NCBI GenBank assembly: GCA_022483245.1
Contig: JAKVNR010000001.1
Coordinates: 248,001-312,000, forward strand
DNA from: Lactobacillus sp.
GTDB lineage: Bacteria; Bacillota; Bacilli; Lactobacillales; Lactobacillaceae
Length of the DNA stretch: 64,000 bases
Direction: 5' to 3'
Shown here: positions 1 to 9,769 of the stretch, in pieces
How the letters are laid out: each line of letters opens with the position of its first letter
Position numbering within the stretch: the stretch's first letter is position 1
Program-made: the position numbers and the translations under genes
The notes under the pieces: model-generated
Told to the model about the DNA's origin: nothing
What the model saw: only the letters and a program-made list of their open reading frames with translations
The model's database searches: none

Positions 1-927
1 TCGCCAGTTTCGGCGCTAACTGAAACGTTTGATAATTTAGAGCATGATGAAATTAAAGTTGAAGCCGGTGCACCTGATCAGCAGACAGTGCAACTTCTGA
101 GCAAAAAGTATCAGAATTTACATTATGATCAGATAGCCCTCAATGATAAGGCACAGGTCTTCACTTTGTTAGCTTTGCACGCTCTTTCAGGCGAAAAAGT
201 TGATGGTAATTTAATGCCAACGCCGGAAATTTTGGGCACCATTATTGCCCTAATGTACCAAAAGATGCTACAACCTGGCGGTCAAACGATCATCGACCCG
301 GCTGTTGGTACAGGTACGCTGCTTAGTACGGTTGTTAGCCAATTAGTACAAAGCAATCATTCGAAGAATGATTTTAAGTTGGTCGGGATGGATAATAATG
401 AAGATCTGCTAGATTTAGCAGATGTTAATTTTCACTTACATCACCAGCCAATTAATCTTGTTTTTCAAGATTCTTTATTACCATGGATGGAAGAAAAGCC
501 TGATGTGGTGATTAGCGATTTGCCAGTCGGATATTATCCGAATGATGAAAATGCAAAAGCCTTTGCTACTGCAGCAAAAACTGGACATTCATTTGCGCAT
601 TTCTTGATGATTGAGCAAATTATCAAAATGCTTAAGCCAGGTGGGTTTGCATTCTTAGTTGTTCCTACGTTATTATTTACTGGTAAAAATGCTGCTGATT
701 TTGTTCCGTGGTTAGCGGATAAAGTCTATTTGCAAGCGTTAGTGGAATTGCCTAAATCATTGTTCAACAATAATTTAGTCCATAAACAGCTTTTAGTCTT
801 TCAAAACCATGGTGGAGGCGCTCAGCCAAAACAGGTCCTAGCGGCACAGCTTGGCTCGCTTAAAGATCAAAAATCACTGGTTGAATTTAATCTACAGCTA
901 GATCGTTGGAAGCAGCAAAATCAATAG
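1..927 (+). CDS. Class I SAM-dependent N6-type DNA methylase-like protein (YtxK-like), 5' truncated by window
   Basis: The reading frame is open from base 1 with no stop, so the true start lies upstream; the GTG at 88 is only the first possible start inside the window. A SAM-binding motif (DPAVGTGTLL, about bases 295-325) and a catalytic NPPY-like motif IV in the form SDLPVGYYP (about 508-540) mark a gamma-type N6 adenine methylase fold. In Lactobacillales a protein of this kind (YtxK family) sits between the comG genes and ackA, which fits here because ackA follows after 18 bp. Substrate is unknown. It lacks a recognisable specificity domain, so it is not an ordinary restriction-modification enzyme. 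Confidence 0.85.
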   Translation, partial: SPVSALTETFDNLEHDEIKVEAGAPDQQTVQLLSKKYQNLHYDQIALNDKAQVFTLLALHALSGEKVDGNLMPTPEILGTIIALMYQKMLQPGGQTIIDPAVGTGTLLSTVVSQLVQSNHSKNDFKLVGMDNNEDLLDLADVNFHLHHQPINLVFQDSLLPWMEEKPDVVISDLPVGYYPNDENAKAFATAAKTGHSFAHFLMIEQIIKMLKPGGFAFLVVPTLLFTGKNAADFVPWLADKVYLQALVELPKSLFNNNLVHKQLLVFQNHGGGAQPKQVLAAQLGSLKDQKSLVEFNLQLDRWKQQNQ

Positions 928-945
928 AAAAAGCAAGGGGTAGGC

Positions 946-2172
946 ATGAAGAAAATTTTAGCAATTAATGCAGGTAGTTCATCATTAAAGTACAAGGTTT
1001 TTTCACTTCCTAATGAACATGTTGTTTGTAAAGGATTAGCGGACCGAATCGGTACTGAAGGTTCGACTTTTTCGATGAAACTGTCTACTGGCGAAGAAAT
1101 GCAAGATCAGGTTGATATTCCTGATGCTGAAGCAGCGATTCGCATTTTGCTAGACTGGATGACCAAATATCAAGTTGTAGTGGACTTGAGTGAAATTGTT
1201 GGTGTCGGTCACCGAATTGTGAATGGTGGACCATACTTCAAGGATAGCGCAATTATTGATCGTGATAACTTGCAAAAGATTATGGATATGGGTGATTTTG
1301 CCCCATTGCATAATGTTCCTGAAGCAAAATGTATCAAAGCATTTAAGAAGCTGCTGCCGGGCGTGCCTGAAGTTGGCGTATTTGACACTTCCTTCCACAC
1401 TTCGATGGATCCAGTGCACTACATGTATGCTTTGCCATATGAATACTACGAAAAATACCAAGTTCGTAAGTATGGTGCGCATGGAACTTCTGTGCGATTT
1501 GTTATTGACCGGGCTTCAAAATTGATGAATAAGCCGGTTAAAGATTTGAAATTGATCGTATGTCACTTGGGATCAGGCGCATCAATTACAGCGGTTAAAG
1601 ATGGTAAGTCATTTGATACTTCCATGGGCTTTACTCCGCTTGCTGGGTTAGAGATGGGAACACGGACCGGTGATCTGGACCCATCTGTAATTGCTTACTT
1701 GATGCACAAACAAGTTGCTGGTGACTTAGATGAATTATTTGATGTTTTAAATCATCAATCTGGCCTCCTGGGCGTTTCAGGCCTGTCTTCTGACATGCGG
1801 GATGTCCGTGATGCGGCCTTTAATGGCAATAAGCGTGCTAAGTTAGCGTTTGACATGTTTACGCGTGATATTGTCCGTTATATTGGTGCTTACTACACTG
1901 AAATGGGCGGCGCGGATGCAATTATTTTCACGGCAGGCATTGGTGAACATGAAATTGCCGTGCGGCAAGCTATCTTAGAGAAACTTGATATTTTAGGCCT
2001 GCAACTGGATGAAAAAGCAAATGCGCAAGCTGGCGACCACCAAGTTGGTAAGGCTGATAGCGGCGATGTCATGATCACGACTCCAGATTCTAAATTGAAG
2101 GCTTATGTCATTCCAACTAACGAAGAATTATTAATTGAACGGGATGTAGTCCGCTTAACTAATATCAAATAG
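946..2172 (+). CDS. ackA: Acetate kinase
   Basis: 408 residues, normal length for the family. It makes ATP from acetyl phosphate in the phosphoketolase/pyruvate overflow route. Visible family motifs are the N-terminal NAGSSSLKY, the GHRIVNGG segment, the HLGSGAS phosphate-binding loop and GMGTRTGD-like MGTRTGDLDPS. ATG 946 is preceded by AAGGGG at suitable spacing. It lies 18 bp behind the methylase gene and is probably co-transcribed with it. No frame damage is seen. Confidence 0.97.
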   Translation: MKKILAINAGSSSLKYKVFSLPNEHVVCKGLADRIGTEGSTFSMKLSTGEEMQDQVDIPDAEAAIRILLDWMTKYQVVVDLSEIVGVGHRIVNGGPYFKDSAIIDRDNLQKIMDMGDFAPLHNVPEAKCIKAFKKLLPGVPEVGVFDTSFHTSMDPVHYMYALPYEYYEKYQVRKYGAHGTSVRFVIDRASKLMNKPVKDLKLIVCHLGSGASITAVKDGKSFDTSMGFTPLAGLEMGTRTGDLDPSVIAYLMHKQVAGDLDELFDVLNHQSGLLGVSGLSSDMRDVRDAAFNGNKRAKLAFDMFTRDIVRYIGAYYTEMGGADAIIFTAGIGEHEIAVRQAILEKLDILGLQLDEKANAQAGDHQVGKADSGDVMITTPDSKLKAYVIPTNEELLIERDVVRLTNIK

Positions 2173-2220
2173 TAGCAGTGCGCCATTGTTCTATGATAGA
2201 ATGATGGCGTACTTTATTTT

Positions 2221-2584
2221 GGGGGTGTTTTGGGATTCGACAGGTGCACTTTCGCACCAACTGCGTTTCGAAGGTTACGACTTCGTTAAAACGTTACAGT
2301 TCTTTAACTGCAAATAAAGAAAATTCTTACGCTTTAGCTGCTTAATTTAGCGCTAAAACTGCCTCTTAGCTGCTTGCTTGCAGCGGCTAATTGGTATTAC
2401 CCACGCAAGCTACGTTAACTGGTTATACCACGGCTGGTTAAAAGAGACCCTTTTCGAGTTAGTCAGGACCTGTTTGCCTAGTTGAGCGGCGCTTGGTGCT
2501 GATGAAGTTCAAATAGCTTAACTATGAACGTAGATGTTGATGACAGGGTACGCTTGGACAGGGGTTCAATTCCCCTCACCTCCA
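2221..2584 (+). ncRNA. ssrA: Transfer-messenger RNA (tmRNA)
   Basis: The 5' end GGGGGUG pairs with the 3' CACCUCC to give a tRNA-like acceptor, and the 3' end carries the T-arm GGUUCAAUUCC and the usual early GGGATTCGACAGG block. The tag reading frame starts with the resume codon GCA at 2310 and reads ANKENSYALAA followed by TAA (2343-2345), so the full tag is (A)ANKENSYALAA, ending in the YALAA proteolysis signal of Firmicutes. CCA is not encoded. It rescues stalled ribosomes with SmpB. Confidence 0.96.
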
Positions 2585-2593
2585 TATAAAGGC

Positions 2594-2622
2594 CTACAAC
2601 CAACGTGGTTGTAGATCTTTTT
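2594..2622 (+). terminator. Rho-independent terminator of ssrA
   Basis: An 8-bp stem CTACAACC/GGTTGTAG with a short loop, followed after ATC by a run of five T, directly after the tmRNA. Confidence 0.85.
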
Positions 2623-2748
2623 GATTTAAAAAATTATTGTAGCTGAATTCATTTAAACATTGCTATTATCACCAGTTATAGCAGACCATGAATAATAGCT
2701 AATTCACATCTCACAACCATTTTCATATAATTAATTTAGGTGAGAAGT

Positions 2749-3660
2749 ATGACAAAAACTTTAAAGAATCAAACTTATCAAGGAGAAAGAATTCTTTATG
2801 GCCTGCACGATGCTTATTTGGATGGCATCGTTTTTGGTCATGGCGAATCGCCTTTAAAAGAGACTCACAATCTACGCTTAAATCAACCGATTTTTCAGTG
2901 GAAATACCCTCTCTGGTATGCTGAAAACATCAATATTGACCAGGCAATTTTTGAAGACATGTCACGGTCTGGCATCTGGTACACCAAAAAGATTACGGTT
3001 ACTAACTCTGCTTTGCAGGCGCCGAAACTTTTCCGGCATTCAAGCCAAATTAAACTTGATCATGTTCATTTTTCTAATGCCCTTGAAACCATGTGGACTT
3101 GTCAGGACATTGAGATTTCGAACAGCCAGATCAATGGTGATTATTTTGGCAAGGATAGTCAAAATATCAAGTTAGATCATGTAAGCCTGATTGGTAATTA
3201 TGCCTTTGATGGAGCTAAAAATATTGAGGTTCACAATTCAACTTTCATGTCAAAAGACAACTTTTGGAATTGTGAGAACGTTACTATTTACGATTCAATT
3301 CTGAATGGTGAATATTTAGCCTGGAATACTAAAAATTTGACGCTGGTTAATTGCTTCATCGAAAGTGACCAAGGCTTGAATTATATTGATCACTTAACCA
3401 TGCGCAATTGTCGTCTAATCAAAACAGACCTAGCGTTTGAATATGTTAAACATTTGGATGCTGAAGTTGTTTCTAAAATTGATAGTGTTAAAAATCCGCT
3501 TTCGGGTAGATTATCAGCCCCAGCAATTGGTCAATTGATCATGGATCCGGCCAAAATTGATCCGAGCAAGACGAAGATTGATTGTCCCGAAATTGAAAAA
3601 ACATTTACTAAATCTGATTTAAACCAAAAGCCAGTGGAAGGTGAATTAAATGAAATATGA
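2749..3660 (+). CDS. DUF3737 family protein (pentapeptide/beta-helix-like repeats)
   Basis: 303 residues from ATG 2749. An in-frame GTG at 2740 is possible, but the AGGTGAGA just before 2749 favours the ATG. The protein is built of repeating strands with N, D, S and hydrophobic positions (KNIEVHNSTF, ENVTIYDSIL, KNLTLVNCFI), giving a right-handed beta-helix look typical of DUF3737. Function of the family is unknown. Its last bases overlap the start of the C-S lyase gene by 11 bp, so the two are translationally coupled and probably act in the same process. A role in sulfur amino acid metabolism is inference only. Confidence 0.8.
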   Translation: MTKTLKNQTYQGERILYGLHDAYLDGIVFGHGESPLKETHNLRLNQPIFQWKYPLWYAENINIDQAIFEDMSRSGIWYTKKITVTNSALQAPKLFRHSSQIKLDHVHFSNALETMWTCQDIEISNSQINGDYFGKDSQNIKLDHVSLIGNYAFDGAKNIEVHNSTFMSKDNFWNCENVTIYDSILNGEYLAWNTKNLTLVNCFIESDQGLNYIDHLTMRNCRLIKTDLAFEYVKHLDAEVVSKIDSVKNPLSGRLSAPAIGQLIMDPAKIDPSKTKIDCPEIEKTFTKSDLNQKPVEGELNEI

Positions 3661-4813
3661 TTTTGAGCAGCGGCCTGATCGATCGCAAACTGATTCCGTT
3701 AAATGGGGCGGCCTTAAGCCGAATGAATTACCAATGTGGATTGCGGACATGGACTTTAAAACTGCACCAGAAATTCGGCAGGCAATGCAGACTAAAATTG
3801 AGTTAGGCGCTTTTGGCTACGAGTGGCCGGGTGATGACTACTTCAATGCAGTAGCTGATTGGTATGAACAAGAACATGGAATTCGTCTGCAAACTGAATG
3901 GATGATTTTTACAACCGGTGTCGTGCCAGCTATTTCTTCGATCGTGCGCAGGGTAGCTAATATTGGCGATAATGTTTTAGTACAAGAGCCAGTTTATAAT
4001 ATCTTCTACAATTCCATTGAAAATAATGGCCGTCACGTTTTATCTAATAATTTAAAATTTGACGGACATAATTACGCCATTGATTGGGAAGATTTAGAGC
4101 AAAAATTAGCCTTGCCACTCACTACGTTGATGATTTTCTGTAATCCACACAACCCAATTGGAATTGTATGGTCAGCAGCTGATGTGCAAAAACTAGCTGA
4201 TTTATGCGCACGCCATCATGTAGTTTTACTGTCGGATGAAATTCACGGTGATTTAGTGCGTGAAGGCGCTAGTTATACACCGTCTTTTGCTGTCACCGGT
4301 GCAAGCCGCGATAATGTCATTTCACTTGTTTCGCCAAGTAAAACTTTCAACGTGGCAGCCTTGCACGCGGCAACAGCAATTATTCCAGGTAAGTTTTTAC
4401 GACAAAAAGTCAATCGCGGTTTAAATAGCGATGAAGTTGCTGAGCCCAATTTACTTGCGATTCCAGGCACAATTGCTGCTTATGAGCATGGTCATGCCTG
4501 GCTAGCAGCATTAAAAAAGCAATTGCGGGCTAACTTTACTTGGGCAGCTGAACAAATTAATACTCAGCTTCCACAGGTAAAAATTGTTACTGGTCGGGCA
4601 ACATATCTGATGTGGCTTGATATTTCGGCGATTAGTCATGATTCTGCTAAAGTTGCTGCTTATTTGCGCCAAGCAACAGGTTTGATTGTTTCAGCCGGGA
4701 GTATTTATCGCGGCAATGGCCATGATTTTTTGCGGATTAATCTAGCTTGCCCAGCTGCCATGGTACAAGATGGAGTTGGCCGGTTGATTCGCGGCCTTTC
4801 TGCTTATCATTAA
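3650..4813 (+). CDS. patB: MalY/PatB-type PLP-dependent C-S lyase (cystathionine beta-lyase)
   Basis: 387 residues, fold-type I aminotransferase family. The PLP lysine lies in SPSKTFNVAALH, preceded by the LSDEIHGDLV aspartate motif and the FCNPHNPIG segment; WIADMDF near the N terminus is diagnostic of the MalY/PatB branch. These enzymes cleave cystathionine or other cysteine conjugates to a thiol, pyruvate and ammonia. Start ATG 3650 lies within the end of the DUF3737 gene. An aminotransferase role is possible but less likely. Confidence 0.88.
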   Translation: MKYDFEQRPDRSQTDSVKWGGLKPNELPMWIADMDFKTAPEIRQAMQTKIELGAFGYEWPGDDYFNAVADWYEQEHGIRLQTEWMIFTTGVVPAISSIVRRVANIGDNVLVQEPVYNIFYNSIENNGRHVLSNNLKFDGHNYAIDWEDLEQKLALPLTTLMIFCNPHNPIGIVWSAADVQKLADLCARHHVVLLSDEIHGDLVREGASYTPSFAVTGASRDNVISLVSPSKTFNVAALHAATAIIPGKFLRQKVNRGLNSDEVAEPNLLAIPGTIAAYEHGHAWLAALKKQLRANFTWAAEQINTQLPQVKIVTGRATYLMWLDISAISHDSAKVAAYLRQATGLIVSAGSIYRGNGHDFLRINLACPAAMVQDGVGRLIRGLSAYH

Positions 4814-4836
4814 AAAGCTAAATATCTCACTAAATT

Positions 4837-4866
4837 ACCAGCTTTGCGTCAGTAAAGCTGGTTTCT
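4837..4866 (+). terminator. Rho-independent terminator after patB-like gene
   Basis: A 9-bp stem ACCAGCTTT/AAAGCTGGT with an 8-base loop followed by TTCTT. Confidence 0.8.
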
Positions 4867-4904
4867 TATGCTAAAATTAGGGCGATGTAAAGGGAGCGAT
4901 CAGA

Positions 4905-5294
4905 ATGATTTATGCAGGAATTGGTGCCGTGATAATGGCGGTTGGCGTGCTGTGGCTTATTGCTCCAGCTAAGCGGCCGAATCGAGTGTATGGATATTTA
5001 TCATATTTAGCCAAAGTTAATCCGACTAGTTTTGCCAAGGCACAGCGCTGGGCTAGTTTGTATTTACTCTTATCTGGGTTAGCCGCTTTAATTTTAGGCA
5101 TCCTAATTCATAGCCTGCATTGGGACCGTTTCTTTATCATTTGGCTGTTAACAGGGTGGCTTTTTATTATTTTGCCGATTGCAGCAACAGAAGATAAATT
5201 GTATAAATTTTTACGCGACCGACATGAACTGCCAGCAGATTATGTAAAGCCGGATGAAGTTAAGCACAAGCGTGTCAAAGGATTTAAAGATTAA
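4905..5294 (+). CDS. SdpI-like membrane protein
   Basis: 129 residues with three hydrophobic segments (about 1-18, 50-70, 76-93) and a cytoplasmic basic tail. The stretch PNRVYGYLSYLAKVNPTSF then AQRWAS resembles the YGYRT..S..N...W..A signature of the SdpI family, whose founder gives immunity to the SDP toxin in Bacillus. It lies 2 bp before a response regulator, so it is the first gene of a two-component operon. The first motif residues are weaker than in classical SdpI, so immunity function is uncertain. Confidence 0.6.
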   Translation: MIYAGIGAVIMAVGVLWLIAPAKRPNRVYGYLSYLAKVNPTSFAKAQRWASLYLLLSGLAALILGILIHSLHWDRFFIIWLLTGWLFIILPIAATEDKLYKFLRDRHELPADYVKPDEVKHKRVKGFKD

Positions 5295-5296
5295 TC

Positions 5297-6010
5297 ATGA
5301 GTTTTAGAATTTTAATGGTCGAAGACGATAAGTCTGTCGCTGAAATGATGGGCATGTTTTTCCAAAAAGAAAATTGGCAGGTTGATTATGCCTATGATGG
5401 TGTGCAGGCAGTTGAGATGTTTCACCAGCATAGTCAGGAATACAGTTTGCTTACGCTCGATTTGAACCTGCCTAAAAAAGACGGGATTCAGGTGGCAAAA
5501 GAGGTTCGTGAAATTTCACCCACAGTGCCGATTATAATGCTGACGGCGCGTGATTCAGAATCAGATCAGGTCTTAGGTTTAGGTATTGGGGCAGATGACT
5601 ATGTTACTAAACCCTTTAGTCCACTGGCCTTAGTAGCTAGAATTAAAGCTTTGCAGCGGCGAGTAATGATGCAAACTGTTGATCAGGCAACAACCGCGCA
5701 AGATTATGATGTAGTAACTAAACACCTGAAAATTTCGAAAAAACGCCGTGAAGTCTTATTTGATAATCAAGCAGTTACTGGGTTGACCCCTAAAGAATTT
5801 GACTTACTGACGACCATGGCAAACAAGCCTAAGCAGGTTTTTGCCCGTGACCAGTTGTTGCAACTGATTTGGGGTTATGAATATTTGGGCGAGGAGCGGA
5901 CAGTTGACGCCCATATTAAAAAATTACGTCAGAAATTAGAAAAAGTTGGCCCTCAGGTAATTCAGACTGTTTGGGGCGTTGGCTATAAATTTGACGATTC
6001 ACAGGTTTAA
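5297..6010 (+). CDS. OmpR/PhoB-family response regulator
   Basis: 237 residues. Receiver domain with acidic pair EDD (residues 9-11), phospho-acceptor D55 in LTLDLNLPKKDG, conserved T in MLTARD and K in VTKPF. The C-terminal half (about 135-235) is a winged helix of the OmpR type ending in the usual WGVGYKF. It is co-transcribed with the kinase gene 2 bp downstream. The regulon cannot be told from this sequence. Confidence 0.93.
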   Translation: MSFRILMVEDDKSVAEMMGMFFQKENWQVDYAYDGVQAVEMFHQHSQEYSLLTLDLNLPKKDGIQVAKEVREISPTVPIIMLTARDSESDQVLGLGIGADDYVTKPFSPLALVARIKALQRRVMMQTVDQATTAQDYDVVTKHLKISKKRREVLFDNQAVTGLTPKEFDLLTTMANKPKQVFARDQLLQLIWGYEYLGEERTVDAHIKKLRQKLEKVGPQVIQTVWGVGYKFDDSQV

Positions 6011-6012
6011 TT

Positions 6013-7467
6013 ATGAAACTGCTTTATCAACATTTATTAGCTTTTTTAGCAGTTGTTTTAACTTCCGTTGCGATTATGGGCGTGTCCGTGATTCATTACA
6101 CGCGGGAAGCAGCTTATGAGCAAAATTTTATTCGCTTGGAAGGATATGCGAACGCAATTGGTGAACAAGGCTTGAATAATCGCAGTCACTCGATGGTTCT
6201 TGATGGTGACTTTTTGCTGAAAATGCAAAATGTCATGAGCGGGGATGACGTGACCATGCGTATTTTTAATAATCAAAATGAGCAAATATTTCCAGTTCCA
6301 CGGACAGATTTGCGTTTGCCGTCAAAAGTTTTTGCTAATTTAAAGCGTGGCGAAAGTTTGCGGATCAGAAATGATCATGAAAAAAGTGGAGCAAAACTAT
6401 CGACCTCGAAAGCTTATACCAGCGTGCTAGTGCCTTGGTTTTACAAGGGTAAGTTGGTAGGAGCTATTTTGATTGGATCCCGCGTAGCTAACCTAGAAGC
6501 CAGCATCGTCAGTGAAAAGCGCAATTTGTTGGTGGCTTTGCTGTTTAGTTTACTGGTCGGGTTAATTCTGAGTTTAGTAATATCTTTATACAGCAATCAG
6601 CGCATTAAGCGCTTATCACAAGCCACACAAAAAGTTGCTGCTGGTAATTTTGCTATTCATCTGGAAGACAAGGGAAATGACGAATTTGATGAATTAGCTA
6701 GAAACTTCAACAAAATGGTTACGGCCTTAGAAAAATCACAGGAAGAAATTGCTGCCCAAGAAAAACGGCGCGAGCAGTTTATGGCTGACGCCGCGCATGA
6801 AATGAGGACTCCATTGACGACTATTAATGGTATTCTTGAGGGTTTGCAGTATGATGTGATTCCAGATGATTCTAAACCAAAATCAATTGCTTTGATGCAG
6901 CGGGAAACTAAACGCTTGATTAGATTGGTCAACGAAAATCTTGATTATGAAAAAATTCGCAATAATCAAATTATGCTGGTGAAGGCTAATTTCAATGCTA
7001 CCCAGGTTCTAACCGACCTATTGACGCAAATGAAAAATAAGGCCCAGCAAATGAATGATAAATTAGTGCTATCTGCTCCAGATGAATTGCCAGTTTACGC
7101 GGACCACGACCGCTTTACCCAGATTATGGTCAACCTCGTGCAGAATGCTTTGCAATTCACTCAAGATGGGACTGTGACCATTAGTGGCCGCAGGGTAGAG
7201 CATGGCACTGAATTTTCAGTCAAGGATACGGGCATCGGCATGAGTGAGGAACAGCAGAAATATATTTTTGAACGCTTTTACAAAGCAGATCCTTCCAGAG
7301 CACGTTCAGGTACTGGTGAATCTGGGTTAGGCTTAGCAATTGTTCTATCACTGGTTAAACAGCATGGCGGTCAGATTAAAGTTGAATCGAAACCGCAACA
7401 AGGGTCGACTTTTACTTTTACTATTTTTGACCATGGTTATGAGCAATATGTAAAGGCCAATGAGTAA
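6013..7467 (+). CDS. Sensor histidine kinase
   Basis: 484 residues. TM1 about 7-28, an extracellular sensor region about 30-170, TM2 about 172-194, HAMP about 195-245, HisKA with phospho-accepting H262 in DAAHEMRTPL, then HATPase_c with N box (NLVQNAL), G1 (DTGIGM) and G2 (GESGLGLAI). It phosphorylates the regulator encoded just upstream. The SdpI-like partner suggests an envelope or peptide stress signal, which is inference. Confidence 0.93.
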   Translation: MKLLYQHLLAFLAVVLTSVAIMGVSVIHYTREAAYEQNFIRLEGYANAIGEQGLNNRSHSMVLDGDFLLKMQNVMSGDDVTMRIFNNQNEQIFPVPRTDLRLPSKVFANLKRGESLRIRNDHEKSGAKLSTSKAYTSVLVPWFYKGKLVGAILIGSRVANLEASIVSEKRNLLVALLFSLLVGLILSLVISLYSNQRIKRLSQATQKVAAGNFAIHLEDKGNDEFDELARNFNKMVTALEKSQEEIAAQEKRREQFMADAAHEMRTPLTTINGILEGLQYDVIPDDSKPKSIALMQRETKRLIRLVNENLDYEKIRNNQIMLVKANFNATQVLTDLLTQMKNKAQQMNDKLVLSAPDELPVYADHDRFTQIMVNLVQNALQFTQDGTVTISGRRVEHGTEFSVKDTGIGMSEEQQKYIFERFYKADPSRARSGTGESGLGLAIVLSLVKQHGGQIKVESKPQQGSTFTFTIFDHGYEQYVKANE

Positions 7468-7474
7468 ACGATAG

Positions 7475-7508
7475 AAAAAGGACAGTAGCTAAGCTACTGT
7501 CCTTTTTG
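7475..7508. terminator. Bidirectional terminator between the two-component operon and the LTA synthase gene
   Basis: A near-perfect inverted repeat AAAAAGGACAGTAG/CTACTGTCCTTTTT with T runs on both strands, located between convergent genes. Confidence 0.88.
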
Positions 7509-7521
7509 TCGCATTCAAATT

Positions 7522-9687
7522 TTACTTTTGAGTAGTTTTACTTTTAGTTGGATTTAATTTATTAAGCTTAGTTTGATCAATGCTATCAATTTCACTGCGG
7601 CGGTTTTTTAGTTCACTAGCATCAGTTTGGTAGTCGCTCGTGGTACTGCCATTATTCTGCGAGTACAAAGCAGTTGAGCGGTCTCCAGCCTGTTTACGGA
7701 TTCTTTCCATTTGCTGGTAATTGGTCTTATAGTCAAACTGCGTTGGCTGATCAGGAACAAAACCGGCTGGAGTGTAGAAACGCAGCAAATTCCGGTTGTT
7801 GAGCATATCGGAAAAATGCAGGCTTTGCAATTCAAATTTAATTAGCTTTTTCAAACGTTTTTGCTCTGCTTGACTAAGCGACTTCCAAGTAAGTTGTTGG
7901 CCATTTTGTGCATCGTATAAAATAGGATGTTTGCTGCGAGTACTCAGGATGACGTATTTTTTAGTCACAATAGTGCCATTACGGAACACGACTGCTGATC
8001 GGTGCTGTTTTGAAAGCAAGTCAGTGCCAAAGTTGACATATTGCTGACTGTTTATACCAAGCAAATGCAGCAAGGTTGGTAAAGCATCGATTTCGCCGCC
8101 AACTTCGTGCTTAATGCCGCCTTTTAGCCCTGACATGTGAATCATGTATGGGACTTTTTGCATCTCGACAGTATCGTAGTTAGTCCAATTGTCTGCGGAT
8201 TTGCCAATAATTGGCGCCACAGCAGCATTATCCGAATCACTTAATCCGTAGTGGTCACCATAAATAATAATCAGTGAATTTTTGTATAAGCCAGATTTAT
8301 GCAAATAGGTAAAGGATTCTTGCACAGCCTGGTCTAGGTAGTGGGCAGTTTCGAAATAATTGTTGACGGTTGTATCACTAGTATTAGTGGTTTTGAAATT
8401 GGGATCGGTGTCGGATTCATCCATATCAAATGGGATATGATTCGTCACCGTTAAATATTTAACGTAGAATGGCTGCTGCATGCGCTCCAGGTATTTTATA
8501 CTTTCGGCAAAGAGGAGCTTATCTTTTAAACCATAGCCGATCTTGTCGTTTTTTTGGTTGGAGAAATAATTAGCGTCAAAGAAATAGTTATAGCCTAAAT
8601 TTTTATAAACTTCGTTGCGGTTCCAAAAAGTTCCCGTGTTGCCGTGGAAAACGGCGGATGTATAGCCGCGTTGACGTAAAATTTGCGGAGCGGCTTGGAA
8701 GGTGTTTTCTGAACCGATCGAGGTAAACGCAGAGCCGTCAGACAAGCCAAATGTTCCAGTTTCAAGCATGTTTTCGGCATCGCTTGTCCGGCCCAGTCCA
8801 ACCTGGTGGTAGAAGTTGTCAAAAGCCAGGGTATGCTTGCTCTTATAGATTGAATTTAAAAATGGCGTGACTTCTTGGCCATTAACCTTCAGGTTGATCA
8901 AAAATTGCTGAAAACTCTCGAGGTGAATAATAATTACGTTTTTACCGCGCGCTTTACCGAAATACGCTGAGTTAGGCTGAGCATAATTTTGCTGGGTGAA
9001 GGTTAAAATTTGATTCAATTCATCCGCGTTAGCGTTCTTTTTAACAGAACTGCTGCGGGCACTTTTGAACATATCATAAGCAGTAAAAGTATCTAAGCCC
9101 AAATATTTGACAACATAAGAACGGTCAAAAGTATTCACTAACAGCCTTGGTCGTGAAGTTTCAGCTAAAAATAGGTTGAGGACTAGCATGAAGCAAGTCG
9201 CGTTGGTCGCGGCAAAAGCGCTGCCAATCCCGTAAGATCGCTGGTCAATTTTGAGTTTTCCCATTGCAAGTAGCGCAATGATAATAATCAAATCAATCCA
9301 AATTAAGATATCTTGCGGCTTTAGTAAAGCTACCGTACTTTTACCTAGCCCTTGTGATACCTTGCTAGTATTTTGAATGGTTTTAATCGTCAAAAAATCA
9401 TTAAATTGCCGGTAATAAACAACATTGGCAAATAGCAAAATTGTGTTGGCTAAATCTAGTAGCAGCATTGTTAGGTAGGACAGCCTCGGCCGCGGAACAT
9501 ATAGTCCTAAACTGATAATTGCAGCTGCTAAGCCAAAAGGACTCAGCCACATGATGAAATGCTGGTAGGGATCGCTTAGTCCCAAATTAAAATCACAGTA
9601 GGCAGCAAATAAATCTTTCGCTGCGAAGGTTAAAACCAGGATGACAAAGAAGCCAAACCTGGTTTGCCAGAAATTGCTTTTTTTCAC
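7522..9687 (-). CDS. LTA synthase-family sulfatase (polyglycerol-phosphate transferase)
   Basis: 721 residues from GTG 9687, chosen because AAAGGAG sits 7-8 bases upstream; a TTG at 9738 would only add a poorly supported 17-residue extension. Five hydrophobic segments occupy the first ~190 residues. The extracellular alkaline-phosphatase-fold domain shows HLESFQ, the catalytic threonine in GRTSDAE, and the late YGDHYG metal site. Such proteins polymerise glycerol phosphate from phosphatidylglycerol to make lipoteichoic acid. A polar, Ser/Asn/Lys-rich tail of about 70 residues after the catalytic domain is longer than usual. Whether this is the main LtaS or a paralogue cannot be said. Confidence 0.9.
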   Translation of the reverse strand: MKKSNFWQTRFGFFVILVLTFAAKDLFAAYCDFNLGLSDPYQHFIMWLSPFGLAAAIISLGLYVPRPRLSYLTMLLLDLANTILLFANVVYYRQFNDFLTIKTIQNTSKVSQGLGKSTVALLKPQDILIWIDLIIIIALLAMGKLKIDQRSYGIGSAFAATNATCFMLVLNLFLAETSRPRLLVNTFDRSYVVKYLGLDTFTAYDMFKSARSSSVKKNANADELNQILTFTQQNYAQPNSAYFGKARGKNVIIIHLESFQQFLINLKVNGQEVTPFLNSIYKSKHTLAFDNFYHQVGLGRTSDAENMLETGTFGLSDGSAFTSIGSENTFQAAPQILRQRGYTSAVFHGNTGTFWNRNEVYKNLGYNYFFDANYFSNQKNDKIGYGLKDKLLFAESIKYLERMQQPFYVKYLTVTNHIPFDMDESDTDPNFKTTNTSDTTVNNYFETAHYLDQAVQESFTYLHKSGLYKNSLIIIYGDHYGLSDSDNAAVAPIIGKSADNWTNYDTVEMQKVPYMIHMSGLKGGIKHEVGGEIDALPTLLHLLGINSQQYVNFGTDLLSKQHRSAVVFRNGTIVTKKYVILSTRSKHPILYDAQNGQQLTWKSLSQAEQKRLKKLIKFELQSLHFSDMLNNRNLLRFYTPAGFVPDQPTQFDYKTNYQQMERIRKQAGDRSTALYSQNNGSTTSDYQTDASELKNRRSEIDSIDQTKLNKLNPTKSKTTQK

Positions 9688-9769
9688 GACAATGCTCCTT
9701 TGTCTTATTATTTTACTTAGTTTTGCTTGAAACGACAACAGTTAGTCAATGTGGGTGTAGAATGGTTTC

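Noticed and set aside
1150-1482. Minus-strand open frame inside ackA
   Set aside because: No RBS and fully antisense to a clear housekeeping gene; a codon-usage shadow.
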